Below, in pieces: positions 27,598-33,884 of a DNA stretch of 64,000 nt. The translations under genes were made by a program, and so were the position numbers. The DNA lies in NCBI RefSeq assembly GCF_001858025.1, contig NZ_LZQD01000006.1, positions 8,232 through 72,231 of the forward strand. The letters run 5' to 3'. Origin of the DNA: Trichormus sp. NMC-1. GTDB taxonomy: Bacteria; Cyanobacteriota; Cyanobacteriia; Cyanobacteriales; Nostocaceae. Each line of letters begins with the position of its first letter. Position 1 is the stretch's first letter. The notes below the pieces were generated by a model, which made no database searches, had not been told where the DNA came from, and saw nothing but the letters and a program-made list of their open reading frames with translations.

Positions 27598-28176
27598 ATG
27601 AAAAATGCACGAAGTGGAAAAGCCGCAATTCTTACAGAAAGTGATTATTCAAAGTTGAGACGAAATATTAAAACTATTAAGTACAAATTACTATTAGACT
27701 TGGCTTGGTACACGGGGGAAAGGTGGGGGGCTTTGGTGCAGTTACGGGTAAGTGATGTGTATCTGCCAAATGGAACCCCAAGGGATGTAATCACTTTTCG
27801 CGCTGCCACCAGAAAAAAGAGGCCGGATGGAACTGCTGAAACTAGACAAGTGCCGGTTCACCCAATTCTGTTTGAAAATTTGCGGTCGTTCGCACCTGGT
27901 GCTAGTCCCTGGTTATTCCCAAATCGGGACGGGGGTAGGTCTGTCACTTGGCGAAATGTGTACGCGGTGTTTATGAAGGCAGTGGAAAAATCAGGTCTGA
28001 CCGCCAAGGGTGTCAGCACTCATTCCACCCGGCGGAGTTTTATAACTAAGCTACACAATAATGGTGTGGCCACTGCGACTATCAAAAAAATCACCGGTCA
28101 TCGTGACTTCAAGGCTTTGGAGGGGTATATAGAAATTAGTGGTAATGAAATTAGAGGAGCGATCGCAACACTATGA
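27598..28176 (+). CDS. minimal tyrosine recombinase (integrase, catalytic domain only)
   Basis: A 192-residue phage-integrase family protein. The catalytic set is visible: Arg42 (GERWGALVQL), a Lys in ATRKKRPDG (73-74), His142-x-x-Arg145 (THSTRRSF), His168 (TGHRDF) and Tyr177 (EGYIEI). It begins directly with the catalytic domain and lacks the N-terminal core-binding (SAM-like) and arm-binding domains of usual integrases of 350-400 residues. The 61-residue gene downstream overlaps its stop. A likely role is integration, excision or dimer resolution of the surrounding element. Confidence 0.88.
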   Translation: MKNARSGKAAILTESDYSKLRRNIKTIKYKLLLDLAWYTGERWGALVQLRVSDVYLPNGTPRDVITFRAATRKKRPDGTAETRQVPVHPILFENLRSFAPGASPWLFPNRDGGRSVTWRNVYAVFMKAVEKSGLTAKGVSTHSTRRSFITKLHNNGVATATIKKITGHRDFKALEGYIEISGNEIRGAIATL

Positions 28177-28358
28177 CCATCCCCAAGAAAATTCATAAGC
28201 GACTACTCCAACTGGCAACTTTTCCAGAAAATCATACTCTTTTAGAATTGGCTGAGGAATTATTCAAACTTTCACTCAAATGCTCTGAACAGAGTAACGG
28301 AGAATTTCGATATGTGGTTTTTTACAACCCCGCTCTCCTTGGAATTAAAAAAGAATAA
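28173..28358 (+). CDS. small protein coupled to the integrase (61 aa)
   Basis: Starts with ATG overlapping the integrase stop (ATGA), so it is translationally coupled. The sequence is helical and Leu/Lys-rich (HKRLLQLATFPENHTLLELAEEL is the core pattern, given here in part). No domain recognised. It could be an accessory factor of the recombinase; this is inferred only from position. Confidence 0.55.
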   Translation: MTIPKKIHKRLLQLATFPENHTLLELAEELFKLSLKCSEQSNGEFRYVVFYNPALLGIKKE

Positions 28359-28411
28359 TTATGATATATTTATACCAGTTTCAAATTTGGTAGATGACGC
28401 ACAACCCAGAT

Positions 28412-28448
28412 AGGTATGTCCCGACGAGTGGGACATACCTATTTTTTT
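28412..28448 (+). terminator. Rho-independent terminator
   Basis: The 11-bp perfect stem AGGTATGTCCC / GGGACATACCT with a 7-nt loop is followed by ATTTTTTT. It terminates the rightward integrase pair and slightly overlaps the 3' end of the convergent leftward gene. Confidence 0.85.
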
Positions 28449-29442
28449 ACGCACTCTTGATTAACTGCTGAATTTGTTCTGGAAGATGTCCGAGTGCGAT
28501 CGCTTTCTCAATCCTCTGTTTCATCTCCAGACACTTATCGCTCATGGTGTTACCGCCTGGTATATGGATATGTTTAATCCTTCCCTGGTAGTAGCAATAG
28601 CGGTAGTACCAATACTTTGACCCACTGCGATTCACGTAATAAGACTCTATCCACTGGTTAACTTTGGACTTTTCCAGAACACTATTTACTTGTTCTGGAA
28701 GAGTCACGACTTCATTAGAATCTACACCTAACTCGGTAGGCGATGAGGAAGTAATTACCTTTGTAGCGCCGTCTTTGAGTAAAGACGATGAATCCGTCGA
28801 TATTCTTGGAAGAGAAGACAACTCGCGTAGCAAAACTTTCTCCTTGATAATTTCACCTGCAAAATATCCCTGACACTTGGAAACTGACGCGAGTAGCTTG
28901 GTAATTTTGAATTGAGTATTTCTGGAAGAGTGCCAATAAATTCCTCCCTCTTCAAAATGAAAACCCTTCACCGGCTCTTCCAGAACATCATCAACGAATT
29001 CTTGGGGTAACTCTTCCAGAAATTCTTCCTCAATATCTTTAATTAGCTCCAATTCTGACCAGTGGAAAACTCCAGCCGTTCCCCAGAGTTCAGTCTGCAC
29101 TGAACACCGCACAATTTTCTTGACTTTGGTAATTGCTCCAAAATATTTAGAATCTGGTTTCGAGACTGCGACCTGTTGCCCTGCCCTAAATTTGGTTTTA
29201 ATTTCTTCAGCAATTTCTGGAAATTGCTCCTCCCATTTTAACCACGCCTGCTGGAAATCATAAGGTGTTTCGTGGTCGTCTGGGTCTGGTGGTTCACTGG
29301 ATGAATCATAGAGCAATGTAACCTGACCGTTAGACTCAATGTTTCCAGAACAATCTAGAACAATTTCATCCCAAGCTGGATCTATCAACCTAGGAACCTC
29401 TGGTATTGAGGTGTACTCATCAAGGTTAAATAATGTAGACAT
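28447..29442 (-). CDS. uncharacterised protein, plasmid/element type (331 aa)
   Basis: I recognise no named family. The C-terminal 90 residues have a Tyr/Trp-rich beta segment (SKYWYYRYCYYQGRIKHIH) followed by a helix (EMKQRIEKAIALGHLPEQIQ), which I associate with cyanobacterial element-borne proteins. The N-terminal half is acidic, with a beta pattern RAGQQVAVSKPDSKYFG. The start is taken at ATG 29442 (MSTLFN). The octamer TTCCAGAA, in either orientation, occurs about eight times in this 1-kb gene. Confidence 0.6.
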   Translation of the reverse strand: MSTLFNLDEYTSIPEVPRLIDPAWDEIVLDCSGNIESNGQVTLLYDSSSEPPDPDDHETPYDFQQAWLKWEEQFPEIAEEIKTKFRAGQQVAVSKPDSKYFGAITKVKKIVRCSVQTELWGTAGVFHWSELELIKDIEEEFLEELPQEFVDDVLEEPVKGFHFEEGGIYWHSSRNTQFKITKLLASVSKCQGYFAGEIIKEKVLLRELSSLPRISTDSSSLLKDGATKVITSSSPTELGVDSNEVVTLPEQVNSVLEKSKVNQWIESYYVNRSGSKYWYYRYCYYQGRIKHIHIPGGNTMSDKCLEMKQRIEKAIALGHLPEQIQQLIKSA

Positions 29443-29466
29443 GGTAATCACTTTGGTATAAAAAGA

Positions 29467-29643
29467 TTAGCTGCCACTACCAGGACGGCGGAACGGAACT
29501 ATCTCATGGCGCATTGAATCAGCTATTTCTCTCATGGCCTCACACCAACACAGTGCTAAGTCCGTCGGCATATTGTAAAGGTCAGCTTCTGTTATAAAGC
29601 GTTGGCGTATCCAGTTCTTGAATAGTTCTCTCTGGTTATTCAT
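29467..29643 (-). CDS. small uncharacterised protein (58 aa)
   Basis: Starts with ATG at 29643 inside the last codons of the 221-residue gene (8-bp overlap). A compact helical protein (ELFKNWIRQRFITEADLY then LALCWCEAMREIADSM) with a basic Pro/Gly end. Coupled translation with the preceding gene suggests a joint role. Function unknown. Confidence 0.55.
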   Translation of the reverse strand: MNNQRELFKNWIRQRFITEADLYNMPTDLALCWCEAMREIADSMRHEIVPFRRPGSGS

Positions 29644-30301
29644 GGTTTTGACTTGGTAAAAAGTAATCCTCAATATTCATCACTGCACCACCAAAGTGCT
29701 GAACTATAGCGCAATAGTTCCTGTCCTGATCCCAATATCTATGTCTTAAGCAGTGCCGTATCCATCCTTCAGGATTGTTGATTTTCTGTTCAGCACCTCG
29801 CATCTTAAACAGCAGTAGTGCAGCTTTAATTTCAAATTGAGGACGGGCTAAAACTTCCTTTTCATGTGTGTCAAAATGAATACCCTCTTCAGCCATTAGT
29901 TGTTGACTAGATAAGATATGCTGCTGCTGAACATCCTGGTCAACGGAATTAGTGGGGTTTGGAGTGGGTGTTTTGTAAGTTGAGTTAGGATTGTGTAACT
30001 TTTGTTTCCTGCGTGGTTTTAGCCACTCCAGCGGTCTAACTATTAACTTGAATACCTTCCATGAATACTGTTTAATCGTCTGTATTACACGGTTTTCTAC
30101 CAAGACGTTAAACATCTGTTTGAGGTAATTGTGGGCGTAACCTTTACCTCGATGTTTCTCGACCCAGTGGTTAAATTCGGATAAGTCTGGCTCAACTTCC
30201 TCTGCTACTCCTTCCCTGATTAGCCACTGCCATAGAAGTTTTGCAGCTGGTGGGATGGAGTTCTTTAAGCAAAATTGGTCGTGTTTTTCTGTCCAAGTCA
30301 T
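29636..30301 (-). CDS. putative replication or DNA-binding protein (221 aa)
   Basis: A Trp- and Arg-rich N-terminal half with helix-turn-helix-like spacing (PPAAKLLWQWLIREG, HNYLKQMFNVLVENRVI). It then has a polar linker and a C-terminal part, NNPEGWIRHCLRHRYWDQD. Such proteins are frequent on cyanobacterial plasmids and elements, but I cannot assign a specific function. It lies in a leftward group with a small downstream gene and an upstream membrane protein. Confidence 0.55.
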   Translation of the reverse strand: MTWTEKHDQFCLKNSIPPAAKLLWQWLIREGVAEEVEPDLSEFNHWVEKHRGKGYAHNYLKQMFNVLVENRVIQTIKQYSWKVFKLIVRPLEWLKPRRKQKLHNPNSTYKTPTPNPTNSVDQDVQQQHILSSQQLMAEEGIHFDTHEKEVLARPQFEIKAALLLFKMRGAEQKINNPEGWIRHCLRHRYWDQDRNYCAIVQHFGGAVMNIEDYFLPSQNHE

Positions 30302-30320
30302 ATTTTTGAATGCAGGAATG

Positions 30321-30713
30321 TTAATTGCGATCGCGCTCCAAATCCCAAATCACTTTTTCCAGAATCCATCTGTCTGACTTCTCTGGATGTAATTGCCGTT
30401 GTTGGTTGATCAGTCGTCTGGCTGTAGCTACGTCATTGTTGAGTAGTTGCAACAGCCGCACCTGTAAATCGCTCCTACTTTCTCTTCCACGCCTGGATGG
30501 GCTGGGCTTTGGCGTTAACCATCTGGTTATCATTTCATCCAAGTCCACAAACAGAAAGCCAGTTCCTGGTATTCGTTGGAGAAAAATTAGGAAAATTAAA
30601 AAGGCAATTGCCACCAATAGAAGGAACAGGATAAAGAGCGTCGCCAATACCAACCCAACCATTGGCTCAGGTGTGCTGTTGGAAAGGCTAGTCAAAAAAT
30701 CTAAAACAGACAT
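30321..30713 (-). CDS. single-span membrane protein (130 aa), unknown
   Basis: Residues 18-46 form one very hydrophobic segment (LVLATLFILFLLLVAIAFLI and beyond). A basic linker (PKPSPSRRGRESRSD) and a helical cytoplasmic domain (LLQLLNNDVATARRLINQQ and WILEKVIWDLERD) follow. The Arg-rich linker after the span predicts a cytosolic C-terminus. No family recognised. Confidence 0.6.
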   Translation of the reverse strand: MSVLDFLTSLSNSTPEPMVGLVLATLFILFLLLVAIAFLIFLIFLQRIPGTGFLFVDLDEMITRWLTPKPSPSRRGRESRSDLQVRLLQLLNNDVATARRLINQQRQLHPEKSDRWILEKVIWDLERDRN

Positions 30714-30867
30714 AATTTGGTTTGTAAGTAATCCTCAGTGCTAATTGTTCCCATTCCTCCTTGATTTTGAATACAAGAATCTGTCACCACCTGGTGAATA
30801 GGTGGTTGGGATGCTGAAACCGGATTTTAGATTTGGATATTGGACCTAGCGCCGAAGTGGGGAGAGC

Positions 30868-31116
30868 TTAATCGTCGGGTATTCCTAAAGTATTAATCCC
30901 CAATGAGTGAAACATGGTCTTTAGAGAAACTCGGTATAAGCGACATAGCGCGGCAACGTTCTCAGCATTTGGCATAGCCTTACCTGATTCCCAGTCAGCC
31001 TGCCGTCGCTCCGAAACACCGATTTTGTCTTTAACTTGGGGGCGCGTTAGCCCCGCCTCTTCTCTTAGTAGCCTCAAAGGAGACTTTTCCTGATTTAGTT
31101 TTTGCTCTTCTATCAT
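30868..31116 (-). CDS. helix-turn-helix (XRE/Cro-CI-like) regulator
   Basis: An 82-residue single-domain regulator. The HTH is LLREEAGLTRPQVKDKIG then SERRQADWESGKAMP, and the helical remainder resembles P22 C2/434 repressors. The start codon abuts an operator-like repeat at 31117, and a second copy lies over the -10 of the divergent promoter at 31145-31173. It is therefore a good candidate for a lysogeny-type repressor of the rightward genes that also controls itself. No ribosome-binding site is seen, so its transcript could be leaderless. Confidence 0.85.
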   Translation of the reverse strand: MIEEQKLNQEKSPLRLLREEAGLTRPQVKDKIGVSERRQADWESGKAMPNAENVAALCRLYRVSLKTMFHSLGINTLGIPDD

Positions 31117-31179
31117 AGGACGTTTTATTCATGAATGAAAGGTCTTGACAAAGTAAAAATCAGGACGTATCATTCATGT
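31117..31179. promoter_or_regulatory. two operator-like direct repeats between repressor and rightward promoter
   Basis: AGGACGTTTTATTCATGA (31117-31134) and AGGACGTATCATTCATGT (31162-31179) share 14 of 18 positions and are 45 bp apart. The first includes the palindrome ATTCATGAAT and touches the repressor start. The second covers the -10 box of the divergent promoter. Confidence 0.6.
31145..31173 (+). promoter_or_regulatory. near-consensus rightward promoter
   Basis: TTGACA (31145-31150), a 17-bp spacer, then TATCAT (31168-31173). It points away from the repressor toward the small rightward genes and overlaps the second operator-like repeat. Confidence 0.7.
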
Positions 31180-31359
31180 TGAGAGATGCACGATTCCAGC
31201 CAAGTTAATACTCGGCAAGTAGTTATAAATTGGCTGGTTGCTCAAAGTCTCTCACCTTAGCTTTTCCAGAACAACAGCAGAACTCAATATTGCAAGTCAA
31301 TTTTGAATTCCCTGCGCCGCTCCCACCCCACATCGGGGATTCCCACACGGAGCAAGCAC

Positions 31360-31436
31360 CCACGCCTAGACCTTGCGTGGACAAACTGCAATCACCGGAG
31401 ACATAGGCGCTGATCACGAGTTGACAGCGCGGTGAT
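31360..31436. other. structured GC-rich leader or non-coding RNA candidate
   Basis: A CCACGC/GCGTGG hairpin (31360-31380) is followed by a larger nested structure: ATCACC (31391) pairs with GGTGAT (31431), enclosing GCGCTG (31407) and CAGCGC (31425). The region is more GC-rich than its neighbours and lies in the untranslated leader downstream of the rightward promoter. A 75-codon frame on the opposite strand (31223-31450) is probably a by-product. It could be an RNA regulator, a replication origin or a protein-binding site. Confidence 0.45.
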
Positions 31437-31478
31437 ATTTTCTCGTTCAATGTTCAGTCAACATAACAACAAAAACCC

Positions 31479-31664
31479 ATGACAATAACAGTTCAAGATC
31501 TAACAGCGAAGCTCGAACAGTTCCAAGACTGCGCAACTGTTCAAGTAGAAGATGACGGCGTTAATTTGCACATCGCCGAAGTTAAAAAAGACGAAAATCG
31601 TAACGCAATTCTAGTCATCAAATCTGAAGATGACGAAGACGAATCCGACGAAGACGACGAGTAA
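31479..31664 (+). CDS. small acidic protein (61 aa)
   Basis: First gene after the rightward promoter. The N-terminus TVQDLTAKLEQFQDCATVQV is a helix-strand. The last 15 residues are almost all Asp/Glu (SEDDEDESDEDDE). A very acidic small early protein could act as a DNA mimic or chaperone-like partner, but this is only analogy with phage early proteins. It follows a 300-bp structured leader. Confidence 0.6.
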   Translation: MTITVQDLTAKLEQFQDCATVQVEDDGVNLHIAEVKKDENRNAILVIKSEDDEDESDEDDE

Positions 31665-31699
31665 GTAATTCTTGATGTGTTCCTGACCTAATGCTTATT

Positions 31700-31725
31700 G
31701 GTGATGAGGTAATTACTTCATCACC
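31700..31725. other. 26-bp near-perfect palindrome
   Basis: GGTGATGAGGTAATTACT followed by TCATCACC reads as its own reverse complement except for one G-T pair. No T-run follows, so an operator is as likely as a terminator. It lies between two small rightward genes. Confidence 0.5.
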
Positions 31726-31751
31726 TATCACAACTACCAATTACCAATCAT

Positions 31752-32042
31752 GTGAGCGACCCAATTAACGAAATTAGCCCTAATTGTCCGTCACTGAAGC
31801 AGTCGCAGATAACTGGAATCATATCTAGTCCTACGGATGAAGTTGCTTTTGACACTTTGACTGATTACGTGAGCGAACTTGTTGACAAAATCAGGTCTAA
31901 TTATCCGTCATTAAAGCAGTGGCAGGTATACGCAATCGTAGGTGGTCTTATCAATAAAATGAACAATGATATTGATAATCCTGTATACGAAAAGGGTATA
32001 TCTAGCGCTATTTTACGGCTCAATGAAATGACTGATATCTAA
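31752..32042 (+). CDS. small protein with internal duplication (96 aa)
   Basis: Starts with GTG at 31752 (an ATG one base out of frame overlaps TGA). Two similar halves are visible: NCPSLKQSQITGII at the start and NYPSLKQWQVYAIV in the middle. Each continues into a helix of small residues. No known family. An arc of TGACCAA repeats follows the stop. Confidence 0.5.
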   Translation: MSDPINEISPNCPSLKQSQITGIISSPTDEVAFDTLTDYVSELVDKIRSNYPSLKQWQVYAIVGGLINKMNNDIDNPVYEKGISSAILRLNEMTDI

Positions 32043-32181
32043 TGACCAATGACCAATGACCAATGACCAATAATTAATGATGTCTAGACGCAAATAAAAT
32101 TAATTTTCGTAGTAGCTAATTGCAACTGTCTTTTGTAAACGCCGACAGGGTGTAGCTGTCGGCATTATTTACCATCTACCT

Positions 32182-32349
32182 ATGAACTATCGTAATACTC
32201 TTAGCCCCTGGTGCGTATTTCGCAAAGAGGCTTCACTTTTTAATGTCTGCGTTGCTAGATTTCGTCGCCGTGACGATGCTTGCGCCTATGCCCGACTACT
32301 TGAAAGCAATAATCATCATCCCTATGAGGTAGTTTTTGATGTTAACTAA
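32182..32349 (+). CDS. small basic protein (55 aa) not listed among longer frames
   Basis: ATG at 32182. The sequence has LSPWCVFRKEASLFNVCVA, then RFRRRDDACAYARLL and ends PYEVVFDVN. This layout (Trp-Cys-Val..., RFRRRxDA, ...EVVFD) resembles a widespread short cyanobacterial protein of unknown function with one beta-beta-alpha-beta unit. The stop overlaps the start of the next gene by 11 bp. The identification rests on pattern recall. Confidence 0.6.
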   Translation: MNYRNTLSPWCVFRKEASLFNVCVARFRRRDDACAYARLLESNNHHPYEVVFDVN

Positions 32350-32566
32350 GGCTCAACTATTAGCCCTGGCTGATTACATCATCGGACTAGAAAGGGGTGT
32401 CAGACTTGAACCAGATGCAGAACAAGCGCTAATCCTAGAATCAATCATACCTAAAGTCAGCCGGATGAATTCATTGACAAGATTTCAGGCTCTCAGTTAT
32501 GCCGCTTTTGGTCTTAGAGAAAATTCAAGAATCGAACAAGCTGTCAATAATTACGTGGAGGAATAA
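32339..32566 (+). CDS. small helical protein (75 aa)
   Basis: ATG at 32339 lies inside the end of the preceding gene, and its stop overlaps the next ATG by 1 bp, so it is part of a coupled operon. All-helical pattern: KAQLLALADYIIGLERG and RFQALSYAAFGLREN. No family recognised. Confidence 0.55.
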   Translation: MLTKAQLLALADYIIGLERGVRLEPDAEQALILESIIPKVSRMNSLTRFQALSYAAFGLRENSRIEQAVNNYVEE

Positions 32567-32883
32567 TGAGAATCAAAACTATCACTTACAAACGAATTCT
32601 CAACCTAGGTAACTACGAAAGTAAGCACCTAGAGATGACTTGCGAAATTAACGAATATGATGACCCGCTAGATGAGGCATCTGGACTTATGAGAAGTGTT
32701 GAGTTCAAGATTCGAGAAGATCAATCAGAGGCAATTAAAGACGAGATCGACTCACTTCGTCATGAACTGCGGATATTAAAAGGCGAACAGCGCGGACTGC
32801 TTAACAAAACCGCCAAAGAACCTGATATTGAAGATTTTTCAAACGAAGTACGTGAAGGTGTATCTGAAGGAGGGCTTTTCTAA
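32566..32883 (+). CDS. small uncharacterised protein (105 aa)
   Basis: N-terminal beta strands (TITYKRILNLGNYESKHLEM) lead to a charged coiled coil (EIDSLRHELRILKGEQRGLL) and an acidic end. The first part looks like short single-stranded-DNA-repair-type proteins of cyanobacterial plasmids, but this is not secure. It overlaps both neighbours by 1 bp, so translation is coupled. Confidence 0.55.
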   Translation: MRIKTITYKRILNLGNYESKHLEMTCEINEYDDPLDEASGLMRSVEFKIREDQSEAIKDEIDSLRHELRILKGEQRGLLNKTAKEPDIEDFSNEVREGVSEGGLF

Positions 32884-33161
32884 TGCCTAAATCCTTGGTT
32901 CCCTATAACGAAGATTACGTCCTAATCCACAAACGTGCATTGTTTGTTAATCAATTCACTATGTCACTCATGGTTCAGTTCCTGAGTGATAAATTGAAAA
33001 TGTCCGAAGCTAATTATGAGCAAATTTTAAATAGTTTTGCACAAATCGCCATCGCAGAAGCAGATAAACTCAGTAATCAGAAAATCTCTGAAACAATCCT
33101 GGAGAGTATTATCGCGGGTGAGAAAAAGGGCTGTCCACGGGTTGTCAAAACTGATTTTTAG
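32883..33161 (+). CDS. tandem paralogue 1 of a small-protein family (92 aa)
   Basis: First of three related genes in a row. The shared N-terminal motif is PYNEDYVLIHKRALFVNQFT, i.e. P-x-[DN]-E-x-Y-[VLI]-L-[IV]-x-K-R, followed by a helix and a C-terminal helix ending in I-E-S-I. Only the N-terminal motif has obvious similarity to copies 2 and 3. No known domain. Confidence 0.6.
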   Translation: MPKSLVPYNEDYVLIHKRALFVNQFTMSLMVQFLSDKLKMSEANYEQILNSFAQIAIAEADKLSNQKISETILESIIAGEKKGCPRVVKTDF

Positions 33162-33170
33162 CAGATAAGT

Positions 33171-33413
33171 ATGATTTCATCCCAATCGATAAAACCGTTT
33201 GATGAACAGTATTTGCTTGTTGATAAGCGAAATATTCTGGCATCAAATTTGGCAGTAACCAGCCTGGCTAGTTATGTATCTCTCATTACTGGTAAGCCAG
33301 TTGATGCAATCATTGTTGGTGTCGGCGTGGAGTCAAGAAAATTAGCCGAAAAATTCACCCAGCAAGAAGTTGACTCCCACATCCAGACTATCCTAGACAG
33401 CTATGAACAGTAA
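33171..33413 (+). CDS. tandem paralogue 2 of a small-protein family (80 aa)
   Basis: It shares PFDEQYLLVDKRNILASNLA with its neighbours, then LASYVSLITG and a C-terminal helix EVDSHIQTILDS. Its stop overlaps paralogue 3 by 11 bp. Divergent tandem copies suggest a protein under diversifying selection or hetero-oligomer subunits. Confidence 0.65.
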   Translation: MISSQSIKPFDEQYLLVDKRNILASNLAVTSLASYVSLITGKPVDAIIVGVGVESRKLAEKFTQQEVDSHIQTILDSYEQ

Positions 33414-33657
33414 CCAAGCACCCCCATCAATAATGCCATTCGACGAAGAATATATTTTGATTCGCAAGCGGCGATTCTTGGCTGGCAATATAGCTATGGC
33501 ATCAATGGCGAAATATGTTTCAGCTATTGAAAATTGCTCACTAACTTACGTTGCTCAAAAATTCGCTCAAAACGGGGTCAATGTGGCTGAAAGTATGCCG
33601 CAAGATTTGGTAGATATGCAAATACAATCTGTCATGAATTCTCAAAAAACCGCCTGA
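33403..33657 (+). CDS. tandem paralogue 3 of a small-protein family (84 aa)
   Basis: It shares PFDEEYILIRKRRFLAGNIA, then MAKYVSAIENC and a C-terminal helix DLVDMQIQSVMNS that matches copy 2 (EVDSHIQTILDS). Last small gene of the rightward run; two hairpins follow immediately after its stop. Confidence 0.65.
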   Translation: MNSNQAPPSIMPFDEEYILIRKRRFLAGNIAMASMAKYVSAIENCSLTYVAQKFAQNGVNVAESMPQDLVDMQIQSVMNSQKTA

Positions 33658-33884
33658 TGATGGCTGCTTGTCCCAGCAGCCGAAACACACCCCCTGGTGT
33701 GTCGCGGATTGGGTCCAAACCAATCTTGCAACCAGCAAAGTAACTTAAGGCTTTGACGATGAAGTAAGCTTTTTGGCTTTCTTAGATTCATAAGCTTGGT
33801 TACTTTTGCTGCTTTGAGACTGAATTAGGCTGTTATGGCCTTTGGGTGATTCTTAAGCGTAATTTCACACCCCTTACAAATTAT
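33658..33884 (+). ncRNA. candidate IS110 bridge RNA / structured non-coding end
   Basis: 227 bp of non-coding DNA lie directly before the IS110-type transposase. Two adjacent perfect hairpins are present: GGCTGC/GCAGCC (33662-33681) and ACACACC/GGTGTGT (33685-33702). In the IS110 group the left non-coding end encodes a bridge RNA that guides recombination, so this is where one is expected. The guide loops could not be identified; the first hairpin could instead end the upstream operon. Confidence 0.35.

Noticed and set aside
20530-28150. Absence of HIP1 (GCGATCGC) in about 7.6 kb as a sign of foreign DNA
   Set aside because: The kinase gene and surroundings (about 4.3-12.5 kb) also lack HIP1 for 8 kb, so the absence is not informative alone.
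28447-29442. About eight TTCCAGAA octamers (either strand) in one gene as a functional site
   Set aside because: The octamer also occurs elsewhere in the window and fits frequent Leu-Glu/Ser-Gly codons; no regular spacing is visible.
31223-31450. 75-codon minus-strand frame between repressor and rightward genes
   Set aside because: Composition is unusual (Cys/Gly/Ser-rich) and it overlaps the structured leader; more likely a by-product of a functional RNA or site.
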